Source of the DNA: SVTX01 sp045660325
GTDB taxonomy: Bacteria; Bacillota; Clostridia; Oscillospirales; CAG-272
NCBI GenBank assembly: GCA_045660325.1
Contig: JAZRDO010000008.1
Coordinates: 1 to 23,325, forward strand
Direction of reading: 5' to 3'
DNA length: 23,325 nucleotides
Positions within the stretch are counted from its first letter, which is position 1, and every line of letters starts with the position of its first letter. Both the position numbers and the translations under genes were made by a program. Of this stretch, positions 16,552 through 23,265 are shown piece by piece. Below the pieces are notes generated by a model. That model did no database searches. It was not told where the DNA came from and saw only the letters and a program-made list of their open reading frames with translations.

Positions 16552-18091
16552 CTCTCTCCTCCGCGCTGTGTGAAATATAAGAGCGAAGCTTTCCTATGCC
16601 GTCAAAGTCCATAATGCTTAGCATAAGCTCGGTCTTTTCAAGATTTTCCTTATCAAATGCGCCGAGACGGTAAAGCTTCAAAACAAGATCGTTAAGCTTG
16701 TCCCTTGCATCGGGAGCGCGCTTTCTCGTGTCGATCTCGATATCGAACATAGGACAGTCATCACCCATATCCGATGCGGAAAAGCTCTCATACGTGTATT
16801 CCCCGTCGTCGCCCACGATACGGAAAACCCTCTCCTCATCATAGAACTGACGGATAAGCTCGACAGTCATATCCCATATCTCAACACAGGCGCGACAGGA
16901 ATTTTCAATGCCGTCGCGGGAAAGCTTATTACCCGCGTTCTGAAGCATACCGATAGCCGAGGCTGCGGTTACTCCGCTTACCGTACCGCCGAGCATAACG
17001 TCGCGGCAGCCCGTGGTTTCCTTAAGCTCCTCTATCTTCATTCTCTTGACATCAATAACCGAACCGTCCATCGAGCCGATATCAATTCTCTTAAGCTTCT
17101 CCTCGTCAATATCTCCCTCGACCTCGATAATTCCCTTTGAAAGATCGGCAAAATCCGAAAGATTTACGCCTAAGCTCTTCTTCGCCCAGAAGCGTACTCT
17201 CGACGCCCAATTTGTATAATCTATAAGATTCTTATCAAGCGTGTCTATATACTCCTGACAATCCTTGCCGATAGAGATGATACCAAAGCCGCAAACGTCG
17301 TGATCGCAAGGATACATAGTGTCGAACACCACGGGATATTTTCCGTGTGTATACCAGCCGTTCGCACAGTTCTCATCCGCCTCTGAGGAATATATTACGG
17401 TGTTTCCCGCAAGCTTGCAATAATGAAGCACGCTTCTGCCGTCCGTGTATACCTTGTAGTACCAGTCCACTATCGCGCACTTTTCGGAGGAGTCCGCGTT
17501 TTCTCCGTAGATCTCCTGCGTGAGCGCCTGATTTTCCTTGATGAAGCTATCGTTGTCAAGCACGGGATACTTGGACCTTGCCACGTCTATATCCTCAAGC
17601 GAGCAAATAAAAAGATTACCCGAATCCTGAATATCGGAAATGCCCGACTCCCAGAAAATACTATCAATATCGATCTTTTTGATCTCAATATCCCCAATGC
17701 CGTGATTTGCGAAATTATTCCAGAAAACGCCGTAGATCGCAGTTCCGTGGCGGATCTTTTCCCACGCGTTATCGGAGTACACCTTATCAAATCGTGAACG
17801 CTTATTAATAACGGGAATGATCTTCGTAAGCATATCCGCCGCCTCGGTATCGTTCTTCTCTCGGGGAAGGCACACACATACGGGCATATTGTCAATAACG
17901 TCCGCGTGCTTGCTTATCACACTGTTGAAAAGCCACGCCGATGCCTTCCCGTCGGAGCTTGTGTATCTTTCGCTCCAGAACGCGCGCTCACGGTCTATTC
18001 GTCTTACGAGCGCAGCCTTATCCTCTATGTACTTTTTTAACGCCCCGATACCGACTGAAATATCGGGATGTTTGTTTTTATTGTTATTCAT
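16538..18091 (-). CDS. Phage portal protein
   Basis: This 517-residue protein sits between the large terminase and the capsid protease, the standard portal position. Its content also fits: RFDKVYSDNAWEKIRHGTAI near residue 110 resembles the portal pattern of an activation/deactivation helix and strand. A long aromatic-rich clip/stem region follows, then a helical crown-like C-terminus rich in acidic residues. Portals form a dodecameric ring at one head vertex through which terminase pumps DNA. GAGGA lies seven bases before the ATG, 18 bp after the large terminase stop. No downstream adaptor or connector genes are present, which is unusual for a working tailed phage. The portal call rests on position, length and pattern rather than a single catalytic motif. 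Confidence 0.82.
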   Translation of the reverse strand: MNNNKNKHPDISVGIGALKKYIEDKAALVRRIDRERAFWSERYTSSDGKASAWLFNSVISKHADVIDNMPVCVCLPREKNDTEAADMLTKIIPVINKRSRFDKVYSDNAWEKIRHGTAIYGVFWNNFANHGIGDIEIKKIDIDSIFWESGISDIQDSGNLFICSLEDIDVARSKYPVLDNDSFIKENQALTQEIYGENADSSEKCAIVDWYYKVYTDGRSVLHYCKLAGNTVIYSSEADENCANGWYTHGKYPVVFDTMYPCDHDVCGFGIISIGKDCQEYIDTLDKNLIDYTNWASRVRFWAKKSLGVNLSDFADLSKGIIEVEGDIDEEKLKRIDIGSMDGSVIDVKRMKIEELKETTGCRDVMLGGTVSGVTAASAIGMLQNAGNKLSRDGIENSCRACVEIWDMTVELIRQFYDEERVFRIVGDDGEYTYESFSASDMGDDCPMFDIEIDTRKRAPDARDKLNDLVLKLYRLGAFDKENLEKTELMLSIMDFDGIGKLRSYISHSAEERDGSL

Positions 18092-18109
18092 ATTAAAATC
18101 CTCGTAAAT

Positions 18110-19600
18110 TTATTTAAATATACATCTTTTGCGATCCTCGGAATAAACCGTACCGTCGCCGCGTTCAACCCTTACCGCATCGCGCTTTACCGAACGGATG
18201 GGATGCTCCATACAAACGTAGCGCAGCTCGTCGTAAATATGATCCTCTCCCGAGGTATTTACGTCCTCGACGTCGGTATTATCGTAAACCAATGACGGAA
18301 AGGTACGTAAAAAATTGCGGCAGGTCGAAAAGATATAAAGCATAGGTCTGCCCTCGCCGTCAAACGCTAGCCTGTTGTGTATCTGCTGCTTGCCCGCGAT
18401 TCGCGAATTGTCCGCCCGATCAAAATAAACAAGATGCTTTTCCATGATCTCGCCGATGCTCTCTCCCCCGTTCTTCTGAAAGATCGCGGGATCGGCAACA
18501 CCGTAAATATCCCGTTTTGCAAGATTCTGATCCTCGCCTTCAATTCGTCTTATCTCACGTGCGATCCTCTCGGCATTCCAGCGAACGCCCTCGTTCGGAG
18601 TGCCCGTGCATCCGTAAAGCTCACGGATACGGTACATTCTTCCGTCGGGATCGATAGCGTACCAGCCGACCGAAAACGGCTTCGAATAGCCCCAGTCAAA
18701 GCTTCGGTACACCCTCCAATGACTCGGTATGCGAAAGGGCTTGATAACGTGTGTGGAAATGCCGTCGTAATATCCGTCAATATTGTCGCGCCATTCCGTA
18801 AAGACTTGTCCCGAAAAGGAATTCCAATCTCCGTAAAGCAGTGCCGCGCGATCCTTTTCCCCCAGAGACGCAAGTCTTGTAAGATATTCGGGATTGTTTT
18901 GCAGCAATATCTTATTGTCAAAGACCGTCGACGGAACGAATATGCGCGACTTTCTTCTTATCTCCTCGTGTCCGTCGGGGAAAATTATCTTTACGTTTTC
19001 AAAAATAGTGGTCATCGGCGGCGCGGGAGTAATGAATCTCTCTTTTACCCAACCGTGTCCGATGCCCCCGGGATTTGCCTGCGCCCTCATATAGCAGCGC
19101 GTGCCTGCTCCGTTAGGTCGATTTCTTGAAAAAAGATAGCTGTACTCGTCGTATGTAAATTGAGTCAGCTCGTCAAAATCGATAAAATCATAATTTTTAC
19201 CCTGATAATTATATTTATCCGAGCTGTGCGCCATCGAACCGAAATATATCTTTGCGCCCGACGGAAAGCTCCATACGTGCTTGCTTGAATTGTATACCGC
19301 GCCGGGGGAAAACGGCAGGTATAGCTCGTGCGAGCGATCTATAAGCTCAAAAAGCTGTGGGTATGTTTTACGTAAAATAAGTCCTCTGTAATGCGGAATA
19401 TCTATTTGCCGCAGCGCCTCAACGAGCGCGCAATCGGACTTGCCGCCGCCCGCAGCACCTCCGTAAAGCCCCTCGTCCTCAAGCCTCGCCATAAAGATCC
19501 TTTGCTTATCCTGGGGCCGCCAGATGTATCCCCTCTCAGCGTGCGAGCATAAAGATTTTCTTTTTGGAATAATGATACGTCCGCTATTTGCTCCTCGCAT
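18110..19600 (-). CDS. Terminase large subunit (packaging ATPase-nuclease)
   Basis: This is a 496-residue protein with complete catalytic motifs. The ATPase Walker A is GGAAGGGKS (residues 47-55). Walker B is FIDFDE (139-144), ending in the catalytic acidic pair. The RNase-H-like nuclease follows with SFDWGYSKPF (Asp302), YGVADPAIF (Asp370) and HIYDELRY (Asp457), the expected three metal-binding acids. It would translocate DNA into the capsid through the portal and cut concatemers. The start follows the small terminase stop by four bases, with GAGGA eight bases upstream. All key residues are intact, which argues against simple decay of the element. High confidence. Confidence 0.93.
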   Translation of the reverse strand: MRGANSGRIIIPKRKSLCSHAERGYIWRPQDKQRIFMARLEDEGLYGGAAGGGKSDCALVEALRQIDIPHYRGLILRKTYPQLFELIDRSHELYLPFSPGAVYNSSKHVWSFPSGAKIYFGSMAHSSDKYNYQGKNYDFIDFDELTQFTYDEYSYLFSRNRPNGAGTRCYMRAQANPGGIGHGWVKERFITPAPPMTTIFENVKIIFPDGHEEIRRKSRIFVPSTVFDNKILLQNNPEYLTRLASLGEKDRAALLYGDWNSFSGQVFTEWRDNIDGYYDGISTHVIKPFRIPSHWRVYRSFDWGYSKPFSVGWYAIDPDGRMYRIRELYGCTGTPNEGVRWNAERIAREIRRIEGEDQNLAKRDIYGVADPAIFQKNGGESIGEIMEKHLVYFDRADNSRIAGKQQIHNRLAFDGEGRPMLYIFSTCRNFLRTFPSLVYDNTDVEDVNTSGEDHIYDELRYVCMEHPIRSVKRDAVRVERGDGTVYSEDRKRCIFK

Positions 19601-19604
19601 CCCT

Positions 19605-20099
19605 CTATTCCTCTACGTACTCGTCGATGGTGTCCGCCTCGGGAATTTCTATTGCCGCAGACTGCTCGGATGAGGTCGAATCGGGCTTGTCGCTCCACCT
19701 TGTAGGCTGACGGTTTTTAAGCCAGAAGGACGTAGCCCTCACGTCCGCGGGAATATAGCTTTCATCCGCGCCCGTAGCAAGCTCCTCGTATTCGCGTATC
19801 TTCTTTCCCGTTTCGGGATCATAATCAATGCGCTTGAGCTTATAGGTCTTATTGACAGTAACGCTATATCCCGTCGCCTTCTTATAAAGTGCCTCAATGA
19901 CTGCGAAGTCCGCGCCGAAGCGCCCGAGCTTCAAGGCGTCCGAGAACTCCTCGTGCTCATCCCTCCATTTGCGGAAGGTCTTGTACGACACTCCCGACAT
20001 ACGGGCTATTTCGGAGTCGGTGTACCCCTCCTCCGCCATTCTTCTCAAATACTCCTTGCCGTATTCCTCAATATAGCGATCATACCTTGTCTTCCTCAT
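19605..20099 (-). CDS. Terminase small subunit
   Basis: This is a 164-residue protein with an N-terminal helix-turn-helix (GYTDSEIARMSGVSYKTFRKWRDEHEEF, residues about 25-52) and a central helical segment (FAVIEALYKKATGYSV) typical of small terminases. A basic/acidic segment follows, then SFWLKNRQPTRWSDKPD, a tail pattern common in Firmicutes phage small terminases. It would recognise the packaging site and load the large subunit. Its ATG overlaps the end of the preceding gene by 20 bases. GAGGGTGG is the ribosome binding site. The DNA it selects is not visible here; pac or cos sites often lie in or near this gene, but I could not recognise one. Confidence 0.87.
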   Translation of the reverse strand: MRKTRYDRYIEEYGKEYLRRMAEEGYTDSEIARMSGVSYKTFRKWRDEHEEFSDALKLGRFGADFAVIEALYKKATGYSVTVNKTYKLKRIDYDPETGKKIREYEELATGADESYIPADVRATSFWLKNRQPTRWSDKPDSTSSEQSAAIEIPEADTIDEYVEE

Positions 20100-20376
20100 T
20101 TTTCACACCACCCTCGGCAGCATTATCACGGATCACATCAACTACCGAAATAAAGTAATTTGAATCATCCATACGGAATTTCAAGGAATACTTTCCGAGG
20201 GCGGATGCAAGCTCGCTCTTGTCGATCCTTGTCTCTCCGCCACGGCAAAGCAAGAAAAATAAAATAGTCTTAATAAGCGTATTGATCTCCTCAAGCCCCT
20301 CGCATTTTTCTTTGTAATGCTTTATAAGTCTGTTTCTCTCCTCAATTATGTAAGAAAGCTTATCCTTATTAGCCAT
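20080..20376 (-). CDS. Small leader protein of the packaging operon, unknown
   Basis: This is a 98-residue protein with a charged helical N-terminus (residues 1-35, coiled-coil-like), a short hydrophobic stretch (IKTILFFLL, about 35-43), then a mixed C-terminal domain. The hydrophobic stretch is too short to be a convincing membrane helix. The start is supported by AAAGGAAG seven bases ahead. It overlaps the previous gene's stop by eight bases and the small terminase start by 20, so it is clearly part of the transcript. I do not recognise it. Genes at this place in phage operons often regulate or accompany terminase, but nothing in the sequence shows this. Confidence 0.65.
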   Translation of the reverse strand: MANKDKLSYIIEERNRLIKHYKEKCEGLEEINTLIKTILFFLLCRGGETRIDKSELASALGKYSLKFRMDDSNYFISVVDVIRDNAAEGGVKNEEDKV

Positions 20377-20575
20377 TGTTGTACTTCCTTTCGTAAAAAT
20401 TATCCATCGCCTTTTTAAAAAGGCATTCCTTCCATTTTTCAGGATGCGCGCAATAGCCGTATATCACGTCCCGTTTTGCGCGTAAATCGGGAAAATTAAA
20501 GCTCGCGCACTCGCAAGCCAGCTGTCTCTCTTTGCCAAGTTCCTTTATATATGGGCATACACCTCTGAATGCCAT
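20369..20575 (-). CDS. Small Cys/His-rich protein, first gene of the packaging operon
   Basis: This is a 68-residue protein with cysteines at 7, 21, 23, 42 and 51 and His44. The spacing (CEC at 21-23 and CAH at 42-44) suggests a metal-binding site. The family is not recognised. It is the first gene after the operator-controlled promoter, about 140 bp downstream of the predicted transcription start. AAAGGAGC lies eight bases before the ATG. As the promoter-proximal gene it would be the first product on derepression, so a role in regulation, helper recognition or terminase function is conceivable, but no evidence selects among them. Confidence 0.65.
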   Translation of the reverse strand: MAFRGVCPYIKELGKERQLACECASFNFPDLRAKRDVIYGYCAHPEKWKECLFKKAMDNFYERKYNNG

Positions 20576-20639
20576 TTCAAAAAGCTCCTTTCTATGCTTT
20601 ATACCTCGTATTTCGCTCGCTTGAGCATTTATGTAAATC

Positions 20640-20655
20640 GTTAAGTTTACTTAAC
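20640..20655. promoter_or_regulatory. Candidate repressor operator O1
   Basis: GTTAAGTTTACTTAAC is a perfect 7-2-7 palindrome, the size expected for a lambda-CI-like dimer site. It lies about 60-75 bases downstream of the predicted packaging-operon start, in the leader. Assigning it to the adjacent S24 repressor is an inference. Confidence 0.6.
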
Positions 20656-20664
20656 TCAATCCCT

Positions 20665-20695
20665 AAAAAATATACCGGTCTATTTTTACCGGAAT
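20665..20695 (-). terminator. Possible attenuator in the packaging-operon leader
   Basis: On the minus strand, ATTCCGGT pairs with ACCGGTAT around an eight-base loop (20695-20688 with 20679-20672, one mismatch), followed by a run of six T residues (20670-20665). The stem is short, so this could be a weak intrinsic terminator lying between the two operator-like palindromes. It may also be chance. Confidence 0.4.
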
Positions 20696-20697
20696 TT

Positions 20698-20713
20698 GTT
20701 AAGTTCGCTCAAC
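20698..20713. promoter_or_regulatory. Candidate repressor operator O2
   Basis: GTTAAGTTCGCTCAAC is an imperfect copy of the O1 palindrome (two mismatched pairs), 58 bp away. It covers roughly positions +1 to +16 of the packaging-operon transcript, immediately downstream of TATAAT. A protein bound there could block initial transcription. Confidence 0.6.
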
Positions 20714-20720
20714 TGCATCA

Positions 20721-20749
20721 ATTATAGCACATTTGTTCTATATTGTCAA
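20721..20749 (-). promoter_or_regulatory. Consensus sigma-A promoter for the packaging operon
   Basis: On the minus strand TTGACA (20749-20744), 17 bp and TATAAT (20726-20721) give a perfect match. Transcription should start near 20714. With so strong a promoter, silence of the operon must depend on repression, in line with operator O2 at the start site. Confidence 0.85.
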
Positions 20750-20788
20750 CACATACCTAAGCTTTGTTTTATTTTTTATTTTTCCTTA

Positions 20789-20817
20789 TTGACAAAAGAT
20801 TTTTTATGTGTTAAAAT
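20789..20817 (+). promoter_or_regulatory. Promoter for the S24 repressor gene
   Basis: TTGACA (20789-20794), a 17-bp spacer and TAAAAT (20812-20817) with TGT just before it (extended -10). Transcription should start near 20824. It diverges from the packaging promoter, and neither operator-like palindrome overlaps it. Confidence 0.75.
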
Positions 20818-20887
20818 AATTTTACCAAGCAATTAATTTGTGTCTAAATTATTAACACCATCGCATTTCGCTAAAAGAGGAGCTGTT

Positions 20888-21505
20888 ATGGATTCTAAAC
20901 TTATTTTCACAAAGCGTCTCGCCTCCGCAGTTAAAGAAAAGGGCTTGACCTATGCCGCGCTCTCTCGCGCCTCGGGCATCTCAAAGGCGAGGATCAGCCA
21001 ATATATCCACGGCATCTATATGCCGAATTCCAGCGCTATCATTTCCCTCTCCGAAGCCTTAAACGTCAATCCCGACTACCTTTTGGGCAAAACCAATATC
21101 TCCCGTCCTGCGCCCTCGGGCACGAGATCAATTAGAATTCTCGGAGAGGTCAGATGCGGCTCCCCCGCCATAGCTGAGGAGATATACCTCGGCGAAATAT
21201 CTGTCGGCGCGCATATCGACGCGGATTTTTGCCTGATCGCCGACGGCGACAGTATGATCGACGCGCGTATCTACGACGGAGACTACGTTTTTATCAAAAG
21301 ATGCGATATGGTAGAAAACGGTAAGATAGGCGTTTGTCTTATCAACGGAGAGACTACCCTCAAGCGCATTTACTACTATCCTGAATCCCAGAAGCTTATG
21401 CTCGTTCCCGAAAACAAATCGTACGAGCCGCGCCTGTTTGTCGGTGACGAGCTTGAATCCATAAGGATCTTAGGTCAGGCGGTCGCATTCACTTCCTTCC
21501 TTTAA
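20888..21505 (+). CDS. Phage-type repressor, HTH plus S24 self-cleaving domain
   Basis: This is a 205-residue repressor. The N-terminal XRE-type helix-turn-helix contains LTYAALSRASGISKARISQY (residues 20-39). The C-terminal S24 (LexA/CI-like) peptidase domain has catalytic Ser122 in ADGDSM and Lys159 in ETTLKR. A plausible self-cleavage bond is Cys90-Gly91 in VRCGSP, where the family usually has Ala-Gly or Cys-Gly. Such repressors are inactivated by RecA-stimulated self-cleavage during DNA damage. A GTG at 20840 would extend the frame. I chose the ATG at 20888 because AGAGGAG lies five bases ahead of it and the HTH then starts at the usual distance. It diverges from the packaging operon and probably controls it through the palindromes at 20640 and 20698. 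No Cro-like gene is visible. Confidence 0.9.
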   Translation: MDSKLIFTKRLASAVKEKGLTYAALSRASGISKARISQYIHGIYMPNSSAIISLSEALNVNPDYLLGKTNISRPAPSGTRSIRILGEVRCGSPAIAEEIYLGEISVGAHIDADFCLIADGDSMIDARIYDGDYVFIKRCDMVENGKIGVCLINGETTLKRIYYYPESQKLMLVPENKSYEPRLFVGDELESIRILGQAVAFTSFL

Positions 21506-21521
21506 TACACGCAACACACAC

Positions 21522-21555
21522 GCGCGGGCGAAAAATTCGCTCGCGCTCTATTTTT
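21522..21555 (+). terminator. Intrinsic terminator of the repressor gene
   Basis: An 11-bp stem (21522-21532 with 21536-21546, one G-U pair) with a three-base loop is followed by CTCTATTTTT. It lies 16 bp after the repressor stop and overlaps the end of the convergent small gene, marking the right edge of the cassette. Confidence 0.85.
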
Positions 21556-21760
21556 GCATACATATAATATCGAGTACTATATCATCGATATGTAAGAGCG
21601 ACACGTCGCCGCGATCAAAATATTCCTTAATTCTCAAAAGCAGCTCACGGTCGCGCGTAACGGATGCGAAATATCGGTAAAGATTTTCCTCACCGTCACA
21701 AATCTTAATACTCCAGAAGCCATTCCTTCCCTGCTCAATACTCATTATGTGCTTTTCCAT
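21548..21760 (-). CDS. Small protein resembling DUF6514
   Basis: This is a 70-residue protein. Its pattern of a strand-rich start (GFWSIKICDGEE), an alternating segment (RYFASVTRDRELLLRIKEYF) and a conserved-looking end (VSLLHIDDIVLDII) resembles the small clostridial DUF6514 family, which has no known function. A GTG at 21787 would add nine residues but overlaps the predicted transcription start. I prefer the ATG at 21760, about ten bases after AAGAAAGG. It is convergent with the phage-type repressor, and its stop lies next to the shared terminator region. It is probably a host gene marking the edge of the cassette. Family assignment is tentative. Confidence 0.55.
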   Translation of the reverse strand: MEKHIMSIEQGRNGFWSIKICDGEENLYRYFASVTRDRELLLRIKEYFDRGDVSLLHIDDIVLDIICMQK

Positions 21761-21793
21761 AACCGACTTACCTTTCTTACGAGTCACGTCAAT

Positions 21794-21802
21794 ATTATAT
21801 CA
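21794..21802 (-). promoter_or_regulatory. Extended -10 promoter for the DUF6514-like gene
   Basis: On the minus strand TGATATAAT provides an extended -10 element without a convincing -35 box (AAAAGC at the expected place). Transcription would start near 21787. Confidence 0.5.
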
Positions 21803-22194
21803 CAAAAAACGCCGCGGCTTTTTTACGACAAATATAACGGGAAACCTCTTTTTTCGTCATTTTTGTCCATAAAAATCCTAACCGAAAACGGAACAACGGC
21901 GGTATTTATGCGATTTTAACTCAATTTATTATATTGCGCGCGGTGAAAAATAAATGTCGCATAAAATAAAAGAGCGAAAACAAATTATCGATTCCCACTT
22001 TTTTATTTACAAATATTGACATTTCTTTGAACTTTTGCCCCGTGTTTTAATCAAAATCGCGTTTTTAATAACAAAACCCATAAAAATTTTACCCTAAAAT
22101 CCCTTACCAAATATAAAATTGCCTCCTTCCGTGCAAAATGTACAAAAAGCTTGAAAAAATATAGTGAAATAAACGAATTTTTTTAAAAAAGATA
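21803..22194. other. AT-rich intergenic gap without recognised genes
   Basis: About 390 bases contain no open frame of note, no tRNA-like fold and no repeat that I can support. A TTGACA at 22016-22021 lacks a -10 box at proper spacing. The gap separates the DUF6514-like gene from the rpsF promoter. Confidence 0.6.
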
Positions 22195-22223
22195 TTGACA
22201 AGATAAAATAATTATGATATAAT
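22195..22223 (+). promoter_or_regulatory. Consensus extended -10 promoter for rpsF-ssb-rpsR
   Basis: TTGACA (22195-22200), a 17-bp spacer, and TATAAT (22218-22223) preceded by TGA give a full consensus with extended -10. Transcription should start near 22230, about 95 nt before rpsF. Confidence 0.88.
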
Positions 22224-22229
22224 TCTACA

Positions 22230-22305
22230 TTGGTACGGTCTGCAAATATTCTGCAGCCGACTCTCTACTGCGCTAAATCAGACAAAGCGCGGTCGTATAA
22301 AAGTC
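22230..22305 (+). promoter_or_regulatory. Structured rpsF leader, candidate S6:S18 autoregulatory element
   Basis: The leader can fold into a CTGCA/TGCAG hairpin (about 22240-22257) and a second stem in which CGAC (about 22259-22262) pairs with GTCG, enclosing a GCGC/GCGC helix. A CCG trinucleotide sits at the junction. rpsF leaders in many bacteria hold a motif bound by the S6:S18 pair that contains such a CCG and mimics the 16S rRNA site. The match here is by eye only. Confidence 0.5.
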
Positions 22306-22324
22306 CATAGGGAGGTAAAAAAAC

Positions 22325-22624
22325 ATGGAAAAGCTTATTCACTCTTATGAAACCCTTTTCATCATCGACGCAACACTTGCAGATGATGAGATCAAGGCTG
22401 TTTGCGAGAAGTTCGTAGCTCGTATTGAGAAGAACGGCACCGTGAAGGAAGTTAACGAGTGGGGCAAGAGAAGACTTGCATACCCCATCAACGACAAGAA
22501 CGAAGGTTACTACGTTCTTATCAACTTCGAGTCCGATGCTAGCTTCCCCGCAGAGCTCGAGAGAAGATTCAGCATCAACGAGAACATCATGAGATCCATC
22601 GTGATCCGTCACGAGGACAAGTAA
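22325..22624 (+). CDS. rpsF: 30S ribosomal protein S6
   Basis: This is a 99-residue protein with the S6 signature throughout: YETLFIIDATLADDEI at the start, VKEVNEWGKRRLAYPI in the middle and EGYYVLINFESD followed by INENIMRSIVIR at the end. It folds as a ferredoxin-like domain and binds 16S rRNA in the small-subunit platform together with S18. GGGAGGT lies eight bases before the ATG. It is the first gene of the standard rpsF-ssb-rpsR operon, whose order is kept here. Length is normal and no oddities are seen. Confidence 0.96.
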   Translation: MEKLIHSYETLFIIDATLADDEIKAVCEKFVARIEKNGTVKEVNEWGKRRLAYPINDKNEGYYVLINFESDASFPAELERRFSINENIMRSIVIRHEDK

Positions 22625-22721
22625 TCTTAGGATTGCAAAAAAACGCAAGGGCCTGATTTCGGCTTTTGCAGGAGAAATCGATTAATTAATTGACGAAAGC
22701 GTATAGAAAGAGAGAAGAAAA

Positions 22722-23198
22722 ATGGCTAATTTCAACTTCAATAAGGTAATCATCGGCGGCAGACTTACATCTGATCCCGAGCTCAAGACAACACCCTCCG
22801 GAATTTCCGTAACATCCTTCACCATAGCGGTAAACCGTCGTTTCAGCGGTCGTAACGGTGAGGAATCTCAGGCAGACTTTATCAACATCACAGCATGGAG
22901 ACAGACTGCAGAGTTCGTTACAAGATATTTCAAGAAGGCAAGCTCCATCTGCGTTGTAGGAACACTCCAGAACAGAAACTGGACAGACAACAACGGAGTA
23001 AAGCATTATGCTACAGAGGTAGTTGCAGACGAGGCATACTTTGTTGATGCAAAGAATGAAAGTCCTATGGCAGGCCGTGATATGAGTCAGCCTTACATTC
23101 CCGAAAGCTATGGCGCACCTGCATATGCAACCCCTGCGGCTTCTGCAGCAATGCCGAAGTTTGAAGAAATCAGTGATGACGAAGATCTGCCCTTCTGA
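22722..23198 (+). CDS. ssb: Single-stranded DNA-binding protein SSB
   Basis: This is a 158-residue SSB. Residues 1-110 form the OB-fold (FNKVIIGGRLTSDPELKTTP, then FTIAVNRRF and DFINITAWRQTAEFV). A flexible Pro/Ala-rich linker follows, and the C-terminus ends in DDEDLPF, the acidic tip that recruits replication and repair partners. It coats single-stranded DNA as a tetramer. The gene sits between rpsF and rpsR in the usual operon. The 97-bp gap after rpsF contains a possible weak stem-loop (TGCAAAA at 22634 with TTTTGCA at 22664). The ribosome binding site is a modest GAGAGAAG. Confidence 0.95.
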   Translation: MANFNFNKVIIGGRLTSDPELKTTPSGISVTSFTIAVNRRFSGRNGEESQADFINITAWRQTAEFVTRYFKKASSICVVGTLQNRNWTDNNGVKHYATEVVADEAYFVDAKNESPMAGRDMSQPYIPESYGAPAYATPAASAAMPKFEEISDDEDLPF

Positions 23199-23265
23199 TT
23201 TGTAGAGGCAGACACCAGAAGAAAAGAATGTTCTTTTAATTAGAAATGGAGGTATCATTAGAAAC

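Larger units (their letters stand above)
13617..21555. mobile_element. Tailless phage-derived head/packaging cassette with S24 repressor
   Basis: This eight-kilobase block has one divergent repressor and ten minus-strand genes in tailed-phage head order: small terminase, large terminase, portal, protease, scaffold, capsid. All frames are open with tight overlaps. There are no tail, head-tail connector, lysin, replication or integrase genes, and host-type genes resume on both sides. I found no flanking direct repeat that would mark attachment sites. It could be a decayed prophage trimmed to its head module, a satellite that borrows tails (as the capsid-forming phage-inducible islands described in other bacteria do), or a domesticated capsid system. 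The intact frames and regulatory region favour a maintained element over random decay, but that is an inference. Confidence 0.75.

Noticed and set aside
13652..21505. Complete inducible prophage
   Set aside because: No tail, connector, lysin, replication or integrase gene is present, so it cannot be a self-sufficient tailed phage.
22016..22060. TTGACA in the gap before rpsF as an extra promoter
   Set aside because: No -10 box lies 16-18 bp downstream; the closest TTTAAT is about 24 bp away.
22625..22721. Stem-loop between rpsF and ssb as a terminator or regulatory RNA
   Set aside because: The pairing needs a ten-base one-sided bulge and no T-run follows; too weak to annotate.
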